From Dactylonectria macrodidyma (taxonomy: Eukaryota; Ascomycota; Sordariomycetes; Hypocreales; Nectriaceae): a stretch of 64,000 nt of DNA. The stretch covers positions 496,001-560,000 of the forward strand of contig JAGMUV010000019.1 in NCBI GenBank assembly GCA_020744425.1, read 5' to 3'. A program made the position numbers and the translations under genes. Positions 21,737 to 34,729 of the stretch are shown here, piece by piece. Under the pieces are notes generated by a model, which was not told the origin of the DNA, made no database searches, and saw only the letters and a list, made by a program, of their open reading frames with translations. The stretch's first letter is position 1, and every line of letters starts with the position of its first letter.

Positions 21737-23649
21737 CTTGAAGCTTGGGTTGTCGAGGCTTGAAGCTTTGGGGAGAGGCTGAGTGAAAGCTTGGAGGAGG
21801 CTGAGTGAAGCTGCTTGGGAGGATGATCTGGTTCATGCAAGAGGAGGCTCTCGGGTATTTATACAGAGGCCGGCTTGCATGGTGACCTCATGTCCGGCGA
21901 TCACCCATAGGCCTATGGCAAGGAACATGCTTGACATCGAGGCCGGTGGTACGGACATAGCTGCATTGGCGCGCATGAGGCAGATCGCGTAGCTCGCGTG
22001 CTAACCTCTGCTCGGCGTATTCTGCTTGGCCCTTGGAGCTCTCCCGTCAGCATATGGCCTGTTCGAATGGATTCTGTTCGGACGAAGATGGGTTGAATGG
22101 GTTCGATCAGTGGGGGTTTGGTTGATGCGGCTGGCTACCTACCTCACGGAGCGGGGGGCCGGTGACTCGGCGGGGCGAACCCGGCGGGATGGCCGAGGGA
22201 AACGAGCGAATAATGCGGCGTGAAGAGTCTAACAAAACTGGATTGTGTAGTGTAAGTCGAGATTTTCTCGCAAAATCGTTACTGATGTTGGGCCATCGCC
22301 ATGTCAAAGGATGCGCCATCCGGGTTCTCGGTTCCACAAGGCCAAGAAACCATCAAGGTTGCGTCCCCTCTCAAGAACCGGGGACGCCTCCACTGAAGTG
22401 CGGGAAAGCAGTCCGTTTGCAGTTAAGACGAGTCGACAAATATGCTTAATCAATAAGTCTACAGTCAAGGCTACAGTCAAGTGAGGGACCAAACAAAGAA
22501 ACCAACCTCTTAGATGTCCTGCCCTGCATCATCGACAACCCGCCCCCACCCTGCCGTTGACCAGATATCCCAACTAGTTTATTGGCTTCACACCTTGCTG
22601 GCCTTTCTCTCACTGAGACCAGCCATCGATACAGCTCACCGACCTCCACCCACATGGCGGGGCGCAGACGATGGTTCGCTTCCCCGAGGCGGTCCTGCGG
22701 GATTTATCAACGACGTATTTTTCCTTGTTCTGAATATGACAAGCATCATTGATTCCCTTGACCGAGAAAACATGGCCCAGTGAACATGACTTTGTTTACC
22801 CAAACTTATCCCGGACCGGGCTCTCGGTTCTGGGTCCATCTGATGTTGCTGCTGCGGTAGCCTGATGCACCTTGAAGGCTGGGCTTAGAACGAACTATCA
22901 TGTACGTAACACTCCCACTGCCCGAGAGGGAAGTCTCCGCTCAATGAAATAAGCGTGGTCTGGATTGGTGATTATGGGAGAGAAGCTTGATGTTAGACAA
23001 CGGAATTCGTCGTCACTCTCGCTCCTTTCCTAAAACACCCAGCAAGGTGTATGAGCGTCGAACCCATTTCTCGACAGAACAAGACAAATGACAACAATGA
23101 AAAATCTCTGCAATTCCTAGTTCTTTAATTCACACTGGGCCAGTCACTAGCCGCCGATTGAGAATCCTTCGCCAGATGTAGGAAGGAGGTTCACCTGGCT
23201 CCAATCAACGCACCAGTCTTGGAAGGCGCAAACATAGATTCAGTGCATGTCGGAAACACGTTCCTGCGGAAGGGGAAATTGCGTTGACAATGATGTTACG
23301 GCGTTGACCTTCCCTGTTGCAGATTTCGTCCAGGTCCTTTGTTGTCTCGCTGGCGTTCCAGCACCCATCATGGTGATCGGTTGGCTTCAAAGTTCCGATG
23401 GGGCTAGCACACTTGACTTCAATTTGTGTTTCTATGCGGCTGACGCTCACCGAACGAAATTTGAAAGTAATACATAGGGGCGGGTGTGACGATTTGCACC
23501 AATGACGGATCCTAAACACAGGACAGCATGAGAAAAGCTTTCCTCGTTAATGACTATGTGAAACGCATATCTCATGTGCTTATTTGACAATTCCCTGGGG
23601 CCCAATAGATTGCCATATCCCCACGACGCTTCACATTCACCTCCCCCAC
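21737..23649. other. Intergenic; promoter of the Aspf2-like gene
   Basis: About 1.9 kb without a supported gene. Besides the TATA box listed separately, a CAAGGT core at 22354-22359 and an ACCTTGAAGGC sequence at 22869-22879 resemble zinc-regulator (ZafA/Zap1) sites. Single matches of this length can occur by chance. Confidence 0.45.
21856..21863 (-). promoter_or_regulatory. TATA box of the Aspf2-like gene
   Basis: TATAAATA on the minus strand, about 120 bases upstream of the ATG at 21736. Confidence 0.55.
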
Positions 23650-25097
23650 TCAAATCACAGAGAACAAAGTCTTCAATCCTTCCCACTGTTCTCGAGCCGT
23701 GGGCAAGATCTGAGCAGCCGGGAGCACGAAGCCACCACCACTACTGGAAGCAGGTCGAAGTTCAATGGTCCATGCGTACGCCGCACCAGATACTCCAGTC
23801 AGATAGTCAGTCGAATCGCCAGTTGTGGCGTACAAGGCGCCGCAGCTAGATCCAGTCGTGTAGCGCGCGCCGCTGTACGCATAAATGCGGTTCGCCATCT
23901 GGTTGGCCGCCGAGCGTTGCTGGTTGATGTTGGCCGGATAGAGCGTGCAGCTGTATCCATAGGGCTGCAGGATGTATTGCCCGTAGCTGTGGAAGTCGAT
24001 GTAGAGCTTGATGCCGTTTGTGTTGATGGACTTTGTGAAGGCGACGAGGCTGGTGATCTCAGGTGTATCGGAGGCTGCGAGACCCCTGTAGTCCTCGTCG
24101 CAGGGGTTCGTTGATGCGCCGCCGGAGACGCTCCATTGGTACGGCCAGTTTCGGTTGTTGTCAGTTCCAACGCAGCTGCTTGTAGATCGAGGCTGGCGGT
24201 TCTTGCGCCAGAGTCTGTTGGTCGATTGAGTATAGACAAAGCCTGTATATGTTAGCATTCAGTCCCACCATACTACTCAGAGCTTTGGGATTCATACCAT
24301 CAGGGTTCACAAAAGGAATAAAGTAAAAGTCATAGCTGTCTACAATGGCTGTGATTTGAGTGTCGTTGGTGAGGTAGCCGTTGATGAGTTGCCAAGCATG
24401 GTACTCCTCAACCTGCGCAGTTGTTAACATACGTTCAAATAAAAATTGCATGATACAAAAACTAACCGGAGCCGCAATCCATTCGCGAGCATGAACAGTG
24501 GCGTGAAAGTAAATAGCAGGCTTCTTTCCCTTACCGCCTTTGCCCCAGAAATGAAGACCATAAATGTCACGGCCCTCATAGGACTTTCCGGCAACGAAAA
24601 TCTCAGAGTTTGACGAAAATGCCGTGTTGAGGTTATTCCAGTAGGTGCGATGGTCCGCATAGGTGTGGTAGGAGTTGAACCACGAGAGGGCAGGCAAAGC
24701 AGATGACTGGCGTTTCTCAGGTGAGGAATCGTCGACTAAAGGAACCCATGAGTCGGGAGCCACACGAAGGTTGCGATGCACACTTACCACCGTAGTAGTC
24801 CTCGAAAGCGCTCTCTTCGGCAAATTCGGCTCCCAAGTCCTCGCTGATGAGCTGAGTTTCAAGACCTAGAGCTTCGAACTCTAACACGGAATCGGGTGCG
24901 ATGGCGACATCAAAGTGGTTGTCAATCTCATGGACAGTGAGGGCGACGAAGTCGAGGTCGGAGAGCTTGTCTCGAATTTCCTGTCCATCATCTCCCGTGG
25001 CGATGCTGTATGCCTTGTACCCATCGTAGGAGACGCGTTGCTCAGCCGTAGCCGAGGCCAGGATGGCAGAAATGCCGGCGACTAGGGCGAGTCTCAT
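23650..25097 (-). CDS. Secreted M14A metallocarboxypeptidase, carboxypeptidase A-like (4 exons)
   Basis: Minus-strand exons are 24788-25097, 24467-24735, 24298-24412 and 23650-24242, joining to 428 aa. It removes C-terminal amino acids from extracellular peptides. A signal peptide (about 1-18) and an activation propeptide (to about 115, with a basic EKRQ site) precede the catalytic domain. Zinc ligands are His185 and Glu188 in HAREWIAAP and His316 in IDFHSYGQ; the catalytic Glu392 lies in WTIELRP. DNNRNWPYQW supplies the substrate-binding Arg. Size and order match secreted fungal CPA-type enzymes used in protein scavenging and in some insect-associated fungi. The second intron (54 nt) is in frame without a stop, but homology requires its removal after HAREWIAAP. 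Confidence 0.95.
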
Positions 25098-25995
25098 TGT
25101 GGTTGTTGTGTTACAGAAGAACCTCTCGACTGTGGTAGAACTCGATCAACATCTATGAGCCGCTGAGGGCGAAATATGGGCTCTTTAATAGTCAGAGGGC
25201 TACACGGTTGACATTCTCGATTCGGAAGGTCGTGCATCGAATGATAGTATCACGCAAAAGGACGATATCGGTTAAGCAAGCACAATTCGTCAAGTCCATA
25301 ACCAGGCATTGCAGTTTCAGATACGACCACGACTTTGCTCACCCGCAGGAACCTTTGAAAATGCTAGTGATGGTTGTCGAGGTCGAGAAACTCTACCTAC
25401 CCGATCTAGTCAAAGACCTGCCTATTGCGAACGCGGATGCTACCCAAACACTTCGGCCGGCAGTACGTTTTAAGGTGCAACGGCTCGGGCCTTAGCGCCT
25501 GTATGCGAAATCGACAGCTAGCTTCTAGAATCGGAAACGAAACGTCGTGATTTGGGCCTCAATGATCCCATGCTGTCTGCCGCCGAGCCTAATCCCTAAT
25601 TGTAAGCTGCAATCTTTTCGCAACTGACGCCATCTTGGTCGCATGCTTAGCGTTGTATTCCACGGGGTTTAGGATCCACGGCCGATTTAAGCTTGATAAA
25701 CGCCGATTACCCTTATAAACAACGTTATTCTAGGGCGACTAATTCGGTAGGAATTCCGAGACCACGATTTTGGGTCGCTATTGTGCAGTCAAACTTTGCT
25801 GAAGGAAGCAAGAAATAAATGCCCAAGAAAAGCCCGTTTCATTTTCTGCTACCCGCTGTTGACCGAACCTCGGCTTTCAGCACACGCTCTGAGACGATGA
25901 GGATATATCTTTCTTGGATTGCGATATGTACTACTATCAAAAGTAACTCGTGCCTCCTTCATACATGAATAAGAACTACCGCCGGTCACTCTAGA
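25098..25995. other. Intergenic region, no supported gene
   Basis: Promoter of the carboxypeptidase gene and spacer to the 3' end of the monooxygenase gene. Nothing recognised on either strand. Confidence 0.5.
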
Positions 25996-27585
25996 TCACG
26001 GCCAGTTCGCCTCCGGGTGGTTGCCGGTGCTTTCCCTCAATTTCTTCCGTGTCTCCCTCGCCTCCCAGTATGTCTTCAGCCACTGCTCCGTGTGTCCCTG
26101 CAACGGCTCCGTCTTTTCGTCCACGAGGTTACCATTTGCCCAGGCGAAGAGTTGCTTAATGTACTCGGGCTCGGCTCCGTCCTCGGCCAAGCTGTGGAAT
26201 CCACGGCCACGTCCGGAAGTGGCGACTCGCTTCTCGTAGTCCTTCCTCAGGACTTCCCGACTAGGCAGCTTTGTCTTTCCTGAGAGCACTCGGGCTAGAG
26301 CCTGTGCTTGGAAGTCGAAAAGAGAAAATGTTGCCGTGTAGTAAGGGACACCGATAAATGATAGGGAAGGATCCTCGATGTAAAAGATGTCTTGGAAAAG
26401 ATGATGTACCATGTTTCCTTCCGATGTGACGAGAATGTCCGGCGTTACAGCGTCGATATCAGTGGTGTCTCCATGGAACTGCTTCAAGAAGGGATATGAA
26501 GTCAGATAGCCAGTTGCCAAGACTACATAATCAATGTCTTTAACAACTTCGCCATTCGTCAAGACAATCTTGCCTTGGATTGGGCCTTCCGACTTTTCCA
26601 CAGTGGTTTCGCTCTCAGGATCGAGTTCAAATCTTTCGATTCCTCCAATGTGTTCAGTCGATGGAGGGAGCATGGACTTGGGCAGATCGAATTCGCCACC
26701 TCTGGTGCTCTGTATCACACGCTTTGCTGTTGCGGTTGACTCGCGGCACACATCCATTGCGGAAGCGCCACCACCGATGACAAGGACCGTCTTGTCTTTA
26801 AACGCCTCGGGATGACGATACTCCTTGGTGTGAAGAATCCGGTCGCCATATCGAGCCTTCCACTCTGCCAGTCCAGGAGTGTTGGGGATCCGAGGCAAGT
26901 TGTAGTGTCCGGATGCAACGACAATGGCATCAAACTTCCAGGTCCTCTCTGCAAATCGAGGCGTTCCGTTTCCTTTGAGCAAAGAAATTGTCCTCAGAAC
27001 CCAGTGGCTGCCGTCCTCCGATTTTCTCGCGTCCTCGACACGAGTATTGAAGACCGTCACGTCGTCAACGCCGTGCTGAGTACTGAGACCTTGAAGATAG
27101 CTCTGGATCTGAACATGTCCTGTAATGTCTTCCGTTCCTTGTGGCCAGGGTCCGAGGCTGCTGTACAATAAGGACGTTGGCACGTTATTTCGAAGTCCGG
27201 CGTAGGCAGGACCGGGAGGCGAAAAGGCAATCCTTAGTGCCTCTGCGTCGTCGCTGCTAAGAGGGTGCTTATGAGTTCCGTTTTGTAGAGCCGATGTTTG
27301 AGTCGCAGGCAAGAATTGACCCGGCTTGGATAGCTCGTAGTCACCGGCCGACGGTAACTCGCTCGGGTATTTGGGGCTGTTGGGAGATTTTGAGTCGTAG
27401 TTCCAAACCCCAGACGTTTGGCCAGATCGCTCAAAGACAGTCACGTCAATGCCGTTCTTCAACAGATATGCTGCTGTGGTGATGCCGCTGACTCCAGCAC
27501 CAATCACGGCTACCTTGGTGTGCTGGCTAAATGTGGTGGGCGCTGGCCGAGACGGCAAATCGCCATTGGTCTGAGAAGGACTCAT
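25996..27585 (-). CDS. Flavin-containing monooxygenase (FMO-like), intronless
   Basis: A 529-aa class B-type flavoprotein monooxygenase, using FAD and NADPH to hydroxylate a soft nucleophile or carbonyl substrate. FAD-binding Rossmann motif VIGAGVSG (residues 27-34), then an FMO-like fingerprint around ILHTKEYRHPE (residues 250-260), then the NADPH-binding motif VLVIGGGASAMD (267-278), and the late ATG motif YVVLATGYLTSYPFL. The start at 27585 is chosen because the alignment begins just before the Rossmann fold; the open frame extends further upstream without homology. No signal peptide, so cytosolic or ER-associated. The next gene upstream, on the same strand, is an ACS transporter, which could move substrate or product, though nothing in the sequence proves this. 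Confidence 0.9.
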   Translation of the reverse strand: MSPSQTNGDLPSRPAPTTFSQHTKVAVIGAGVSGITTAAYLLKNGIDVTVFERSGQTSGVWNYDSKSPNSPKYPSELPSAGDYELSKPGQFLPATQTSALQNGTHKHPLSSDDAEALRIAFSPPGPAYAGLRNNVPTSLLYSSLGPWPQGTEDITGHVQIQSYLQGLSTQHGVDDVTVFNTRVEDARKSEDGSHWVLRTISLLKGNGTPRFAERTWKFDAIVVASGHYNLPRIPNTPGLAEWKARYGDRILHTKEYRHPEAFKDKTVLVIGGGASAMDVCRESTATAKRVIQSTRGGEFDLPKSMLPPSTEHIGGIERFELDPESETTVEKSEGPIQGKIVLTNGEVVKDIDYVVLATGYLTSYPFLKQFHGDTTDIDAVTPDILVTSEGNMVHHLFQDIFYIEDPSLSFIGVPYYTATFSLFDFQAQALARVLSGKTKLPSREVLRKDYEKRVATSGRGRGFHSLAEDGAEPEYIKQLFAWANGNLVDEKTEPLQGHTEQWLKTYWEARETRKKLRESTGNHPEANWP

Positions 27586-28290
27586 TTTAAAGGCTGTCGG
27601 CTCAAACTCTCGAATAATTTGAGATTGACTCGTTGAATTGATGTGATGTCTCTTCCGCCGTGGTGAGGGACTGTGGCAGATATAATGAGAGAAAGTTAAC
27701 GCTCCAAAATGTTGTAATCTAACACCATATCTTACGACCCCAAGATTCTCCCGCTCGGCTCCGAGTGCGTTGTTTCCGTTTTCTCTCACACACACACACA
27801 ATTAATGGGCTGGTCCGATTTGTAACGCCCACACCAGCGCTGGCCGGACAAGGGCGCCCGAAGAGGGCCTCAAGCACGTCATCCCGATACACTATGTCGA
27901 AAACATTTTCGGCCCATAAATGCGCCCACAGATGCATGCTGACGCCTTCAATATTGTGAATGGTGTAAAATGAAGATTTAGCATAGGAAATTGATCTCTC
28001 GTACTAGTTCTTAATAGTCTGATTGGGACAGTTACCTGCAGTAACTAATAGTCACAACTCACAATGCATTGACATGACGCTGACCTTTGTCTTGGATAAT
28101 TGGAACTCCATGATGCTCTGAACTTATTATGCCAATTTCTAGTCTGAAGTAATTGTTCGGCTCAGAGTTTGAGTTTCTATTCTGAACAAGCAACTACTAA
28201 ACATCATAACTCTTCCGTGGACGAGCCTTGTACCGGACGTCTCTTTGTAATTCACCCATGTACAAATATAGCCAAACTCAAGGACATAAA
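27586..28290. other. Intergenic; promoter of the monooxygenase gene
   Basis: About 700 bases. Includes a short CA microsatellite (about 27788-27801). No gene supported. Confidence 0.5.
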
Positions 28291-29861
28291 TCAAGTCTCC
28301 CCTACAGCCACAGCAGCTCTTTTTGCCACAAGCTCATTCCTGTGCAAAGCTCGGATGAGAAGCGCCATAGCAGCCATGGCAATTGCAAATGCCACCATGG
28401 TAGGGTAGCCCTTTGGATAACGTGGCGCCTCGACAGTCTGCCAAATAACCAGAGGCAGCCACGCCTGGAACACGTAGGCCATCTCGTTCATCGATCCAAC
28501 CACAAGAGCCCGCTCTTCGTTGTCGTCCTTGCAGATCTCATGTGCCCAGGCAAAGGTCAGGCCGCTGATGCCTCCACCTAGTCCGACGAGAATAAAGCAA
28601 GCCCACTTCCATCCGTCGGGAATGTTCCACGCCGTCAGACTAGCGTAAAAGATGGTGAGCAAAGTTCCGGAGAAGACAATAGGTTGCCACCGCCCGCCTC
28701 TGAATATCGTGTCAGAGGTCCAGGCATAAATGAGAGTAGTGATGACAGTAACAGCCGATGTGATTGTTGGGTACGTGTTGTAGTCCGACACGCTGTATCC
28801 TGCGCCCTTCAGCCAAAGCTGGAAGCCTGGCTGGGATAAGGCACCACACCCATTGTTGAAGAAGATGTAAAGCAGCGTGAGCAAATAAATATGCCAGCTG
28901 GAGAAAATCTTCTTAATCTTCGCAAGCGTGTATGGAGAGCGGTTTGCGCGGCCTTCTAGCTCCATGCGTCGTTTAGCCAGTGCAATGTCGCCTTTGGTCA
29001 GATACCAAGCGCGAGTGATCTCAGGTAGATCTGGGAAAAAGAAGAACCCGGCGACGGCGATGGGCAGCGAAATGACGCAGTCGATGATGAACAGCCACTG
29101 CCATCCCTTGAACCCGTGTACTCCGTCGAGGTGGTAAACTGAAGCCATTAGATATCCAGAAAACATAGATCCAACAGATCCACTGGCGTGGAAGATGCAA
29201 GATCTCTTGGCAAGCTCATCCTTTCGATACCATGAGCCTATGATGTACTGCATTCCTGGATAAAAGGTGCTCTCGGCAAGCCCTATGAAGAAACGCAGAG
29301 CATAGATTTGTTTGACGTTGGTACATTTGGCCATGACAATAGTCAGGACCGACCAAGTGACCTCGCATGCCGGGATCCAGAATGAAGGGCGAATCCTCGT
29401 CAACAACAAATTGCTGGTACCAAAATCAGTCTCTATTTCCTCACCACCCCTGTAGTAACCGTCAAGACAACTCAGCCGTTCATCATGACTCACCTAGGGA
29501 TTTCTCCAAGAACGTAGCCGATTGTCCATAGTGTTTGCATGTAGTTAAGCTCGTTCCCTTCCATGTGCAAATCCTCCTTCATCCCAGACACGTAGGCATT
29601 GTTAATGTTGATTTGGTTCAGGTTCTTGATGAAATATCCCAGACAAGCAAATGTCAGGACAACTGCATCGAGCTTAAACAGAAAGTGCCGCTCCGCTTTG
29701 GGCTTGTCAAGGGTGTCCCAAATGTACGACCTCCACGTCTTGGGCGGCAAATCATCTTCGAGACTACTGTCGGTCTCATGCCCTCTTGAGACAGCCGCTT
29801 CGCTGAATGACTTGGAAGATCCATTTTCGTGGACCTGTGATTTTTTTCCTGGGGCCGACAT
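28291..29861 (-). CDS. MFS transporter, anion:cation symporter family (pantothenate/vitamin type), 2 exons
   Basis: Minus-strand exons are 29494-29861 and 28291-29413 with an 80-nt intron, giving 496 aa. The protein belongs to the ACS branch of MFS (Dal5, Fen2/Liz1, Tna1, Vht1 relatives), which imports organic anions and vitamins with protons across the plasma membrane. Family marks: KLDAVVLTFACLGYFIKNLNQINI in helix 1, AYVSGMKEDLHMEGNELNYMQ, IPSNLLLTRIRPSFWIP across the splice junction, LRFFIGLAESTFYPGMQYIIGSWYR in two blocks, and FAWAHEICKDDNEERALVVGSMN. The resemblance is closest to Liz1/Fen2 pantothenate-like carriers, but substrate cannot be fixed. Twelve helices expected. Confidence 0.92.
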
Positions 29862-32800
29862 GATGAGTATGAATGCCAACGCAAGGAAATGTCCCGTAGA
29901 TCATCCAGCGTGCCAACTTGAACGATAGAATGTGACACTCCGAAGTCGTCTTATATCAAGCATGTCTCCACAACTTTTCAGGGCTTACAAGAATGTCCCT
30001 GGCGGTTTTTGTCAGAAGATCGTCAAAGTAGCTCGTCTTTGCCTTGCCAAATGACGTGACGAGTTGTAGTTTCACCTATACCAGGTTCATCAAGCACAGA
30101 TCCCAAACAACACTCCGTGAGAGGATATGATTGTCAAGTTGCAGACAGATTATTACCAGCAAACGGATAGGCCCGCAATACATCGAATAGAAGTGGAAGG
30201 GTGTCCCGAGGTGAGTGCGTCATATGCAACCCACGGTCCCCGTAGTGCGCCCACTTCATCCAGGAATCGTGTTTTTCTCGGCCCGTATTAATGGGCCGGA
30301 AGGATTTGAATGTGTGTGGAGTTGACTCGAGTTGATGATAGGACTTATCTCACCCATAATGCCCGAGTATCTGCGGTTGTCTTCGCAGCACGCAATCCAC
30401 GGTCGATGTTCTAGGTCCACTGAAATCGTGGGGCAGCCCCCGGATATCCGGGGTTACAAGTGACGCACAATTATCCCACCTCATCGCGTCACCGCTAGCC
30501 CATTAGAACTCCAAACATGGGGGCACTGCAATGTGGGATACCATCAAAAACCCCAGCGGTATTCAGGCGTAGCGGCTTCATTCTTCCGATGTCGCATCAG
30601 CTTATTGGCCCGATTGTGGATCAGTGGGTGGAATCAGTGCCACCGTTACGGAAAGCTCTTCACTTACACGTGCTGAGAGTTGAATAGTGAGGCCATCAGT
30701 GCAGCGTACGTCAGATATGATACGGTCACAGCATTGATCTCAACCAGCCTTTGGATGCATCGCTCAAGCTCATGGATGCTTGCCAGCGAATTCTAGTGAA
30801 GTTGGAACCAAGCAAGACTCGTATTAACTTTCTTGATAGCGCTATACCCTACTCTTTACAAGCTGTCAGAATACCTCAAAATCTGATGTCTCCGTCTCAT
30901 AACTGCAGAGCAGTCATGTGTGGTTTCATGTTTCCGGCCCCACAAGCCGTATCGACTTTAAATGAGGGTGTGGAGGTGCCATCCGCATGACGCGTTGTGT
31001 CTAAGGGACGGGAGCCCATTCCACGTGGACCGTAGACTCTTCACTCGCCCTGAAAAACGAGATCGAATCATGAGTCATACAAGTCTCACTCCCCAGCTCA
31101 TCCACACACGTATCATCAACAGGCCAGCGATGGTGAGCGCACTTTATGTGAGCTAAGTATCGGGCGATACAAAACGATGGCCGTGCAGGACGAGTACTTT
31201 CAAACAACTCTCGGCATCGTATCAAAAAGGCTTACAATTGTAGGTAGTCTCAATTCTTCCATAAGCCAGTTTCGGAAACTGGATCGTGTAAGTTAACAGG
31301 ATTCTGCCTCCGGCACTCCATCTAGGCTAGGCGGAGAAGCTGCATAGTCAGAGTGCGCATCCGCTGGGCAAGACGTGAGTTCTCATTTACACACATCCAT
31401 GTTTGTCTTGGCACAGGCTCATGCCAGTGAGTTGGGGCCAAACTGCATCATTTGGCGTCTGCGTTACGACTTGTTTAGGCTGTCGCTGCCTCGACAATCG
31501 AGAACATGTTTCTGCTCATATCAAGCATGGGCTGTTCTCAAACGCGATACCGCTCACAAGAGGGGCCAGTCCAAGTCATAAAATTGCGGGAAGAAAACCA
31601 AGGGATTCTTTCGTGCCTGTTAAGTTGCCTTCCATGTCACCTACTTTATACTATACTGCGTTCCTATGACTTAGGTTGGGAATTCACCTGTCATGGTCCA
31701 GTTGATGTATCTCTCAAAGACCAGACATCCGTTTATATCGAATTGCTATCTGCTTCATCAAAGGCGGGTTGCTGGCACCTTAATGCATAGCTGACTTGCC
31801 GTGATTCGGGAACTGTGCCGAGTACTGGAGTGCATAAGAACTGGCGGAAAAAATTACAGCTCGTAGATGCTAGTGACACCCTGTATCTGGCCCGGCACGA
31901 AATGCCATTCACCAGCCTGGGGTGGGTAGTGTTTAATCTTGCTTCAGTCAACTTAGACAAACAGCAGGTGACCTTTCAAGGGTCGGTCAAACGACGGGAC
32001 ACAATTTCCTCACTGTCTAATAGCGATTTTTGGGGAACATCCCTTGGGTAACAGCTGCGTAACAACGGCAAGATCAAATTCATAGCGCAGCTCATAGGAG
32101 GGATTAGCATCAATCATCTGAGCACATAAATGAAGGTTGTTACGTTAGAAAATTGATTGCTTGCTGTGCTGTAGGGTAGGCCGTAAGAAGTGAGGGGCCT
32201 CATTCACAAACCGAATTTGCGATTGATAGTCCACGGCTTCCATCCTTGAGGAAATTATCCATGACATTGGATTAAACATAACTTCGACGTGTAATATCGG
32301 TTTTGGGGTGTAATGGTGCTGACACGACTCATGGCGTTGGAGTCGGCGACTGCGTTAAAGATCCCAAACCAGATCCGCCCTCAGCAGCTGGAAATTGACT
32401 TATCAACGGCTGTTCACTTCTCAATGAGTAAAGTCGGCGGAATCCGTAAGCAATTCAGATTTCATTACGCAACTTACGTAATATTAGACCGGTTCAAGAG
32501 AATGATGTCGCATTGAATCCGTCTCCTGCTGCAGTTACAACGCAGCACGCAAGGGAACAGCGCAGTTGAATTGACCTGGGGTGCATGCAAAATTGTCTCA
32601 AACCATGCCATCAAAGATAAGACAAGTATACTTAGTTTGGAGATTAAAATTAAGTACAGTGGACACGGCAACTAAAATGTGATGTCTCAACATCAAGGTC
32701 TCAGATGGTAGTCAGATGCAGATTCTCTCTGCTCAAAGTCGGGCGCAATTCATCCGAGGTATCACTCAGGGGTCCACATTTACCATCGAGTCTTTCGTCT

Positions 32801-34729
32801 AACCTGAAGCCCATTAGTCTGAGATGCTGTCACGTCGGATTTGCGCGTATCTGCAACCCCCTTTTCCTCTGCCGATTTTTTCCTCCTTTGATCGCCGAGT
32901 CGGCAAAGGACGGCCGGACCTGCGTCGTGTTTTCACGATTTTGTACGAGAGTGCTGGGGGACCCTTGCTGCTGAAGATGGGGCCAGCACTAATAATACAG
33001 ACTCCCCTGCTATTCTCATCGTAACTGACCTGAAGTCTATCAGGGGTGATGGCTTCTGCTAGAGCCCCAATCGTGCGCTTTGAATGAGGTTCTCAGTGGT
33101 CATTGTCGTGGGATAGACAACGGGACGACAGCCTTACCGGTATTACCATGAATGCCTCAGCGATAAGCGCATCACATCTGCTTGGCCTGTGTCAGCACCA
33201 GTCATTGATGCAATTCCGGCGCGTCGCAGAAAAAGCCACCCGACCGGTATGCCTAGCCAATCGGTAGGTGGCGTTGAGAGATCTGCGTGCAAAGCTGAGT
33301 CTCAGCCCTGGAAGCTGCACAAGCCATCCGCCGCTTGTTGTCCAAGAAGCAAATAGACATTGATATCTTTTTGGAAATGGGTGTGGTGATTTGCAGGAGC
33401 CCCCTGGTCCTCCCGCTCGAATCGCGGTGCTCTCTCCACGTTTTGTGCAAGCGTAGGACTTGTGCCACGGAGCAATCTTGCATCTAGCTCGTAGGGCTTT
33501 CAGGGGTCGCCTTCACATGTTTCATTGGGTCGCACTCGAATTAGACACATCTTTCGGCTCTGCATGCAGGAACAGCAACAATTGTTGGGACCATAAACCC
33601 TCCGGGCTGACGCGACGAGTCATCCAGGGGTGCGAGGAACAAGCAAAACGGTAAAGTGCTTACTCTGAATGCCTTGGGCTTCGGGTCTGTGACCTATGAA
33701 GAGCTCATATCGTGCCAATCTTCCGGTGCTGAATTTCCGCTGATCACAAGCTAACCGCCAGGCCGTCACTCACAATATCTAGCTGCATTGGCCCATCTCA
33801 CCACTCACGAGTCTCCCGATCCATTTTCACGGCAGCGAGCAGCCGTCTTAGTGCAAGATCCATCTCCAAGTCTAGACCCAAAGAGGGAGTCGAGCCAGCG
33901 GACATAAAAATACGTAAAATACTTGGCGTTTCACCTGGAGCCATCGTCAACACACCAGGGCTTGGACGATCCTACGCACCGGCCTGGGGCTAGCACCTTT
34001 TCAGCTTCCTGTTTTGGGGAAAGGTCGAGATGAGCAGTTTGGATACTTACGCTTGATGCGTGGCTGTTGTGCGAAAGCTTGCTTGCATGACGATTGATCA
34101 CGGGGCCGTAGGGCTGTTTAATTAATCTAGGACATTACTTGGAACCAATGACTCTGCGCGAGGAGCATCGCCAAGGGGATGGGCTTTTCGGAGGCGTCGG
34201 CATTGTGGATTTCCACTCGACGGGGGCCGTTGTTCAGCCTCACGACTCTAGTCAGGCACCGTCATGGTCCTAGTCAGGGCGGGCAAACTCCAGACCGTGC
34301 CCCTCATTTCCACTATGCATGATTACCGCACTTTGTAGGCCAATGTCCTGCAGACGCTCCATCCAACGTGCAACGTGGGAGAGAGAGGGAGGGGGGGTTC
34401 TTGGCTGCCCATCCCCACGCACACACAAGGCGCACTGTCATACAGCAATTAAGCATACTCGTACCTGCAGATTGACCCGTCGCACAGGGGGGTCGATAGA
34501 GGAGATGGACTAATCTGATGGGGTCGTCAAAATCCCCTAACGTGGCTGTCTGTTGGGACGCTTGTTATAGAAATGGCGAATTCCCCCACTCTGTCTGTTC
34601 TTCGTTTTGACCTCATCCCGTAGTGTTGTCTCTCATTCAACCTCCGACCAGTTACGATCGTTACTTGTCCTTCTTTTTTGAACCACCGGTCACTCTTTAC
34701 GCCGGTTTGCAATTAATTCCCCACCCAAG
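29862..34729. other. 4.9-kb gene-poor region
   Basis: I see no supportable gene, RNA or mobile element. Open frames are short (under about 95 codons), lack family motifs, and do not link through plausible introns. The first few hundred bases are the promoter of the ACS transporter, and the last few hundred (with a pyrimidine-rich stretch around 34620-34710) that of the yapsin gene. Degenerate repeats below visual detection are possible. Confidence 0.45.

Noticed and set aside
27788..27801. CA microsatellite and, at about 63454-63469, a TA run
   Set aside because: Short simple repeats of ordinary type, noted in the spacer entries and not worth separate findings.
28291..29861. Monooxygenase plus transporter as a secondary-metabolite cluster
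   Set aside because: No backbone synthase, regulator or further tailoring enzyme nearby; two adjacent genes are not enough.
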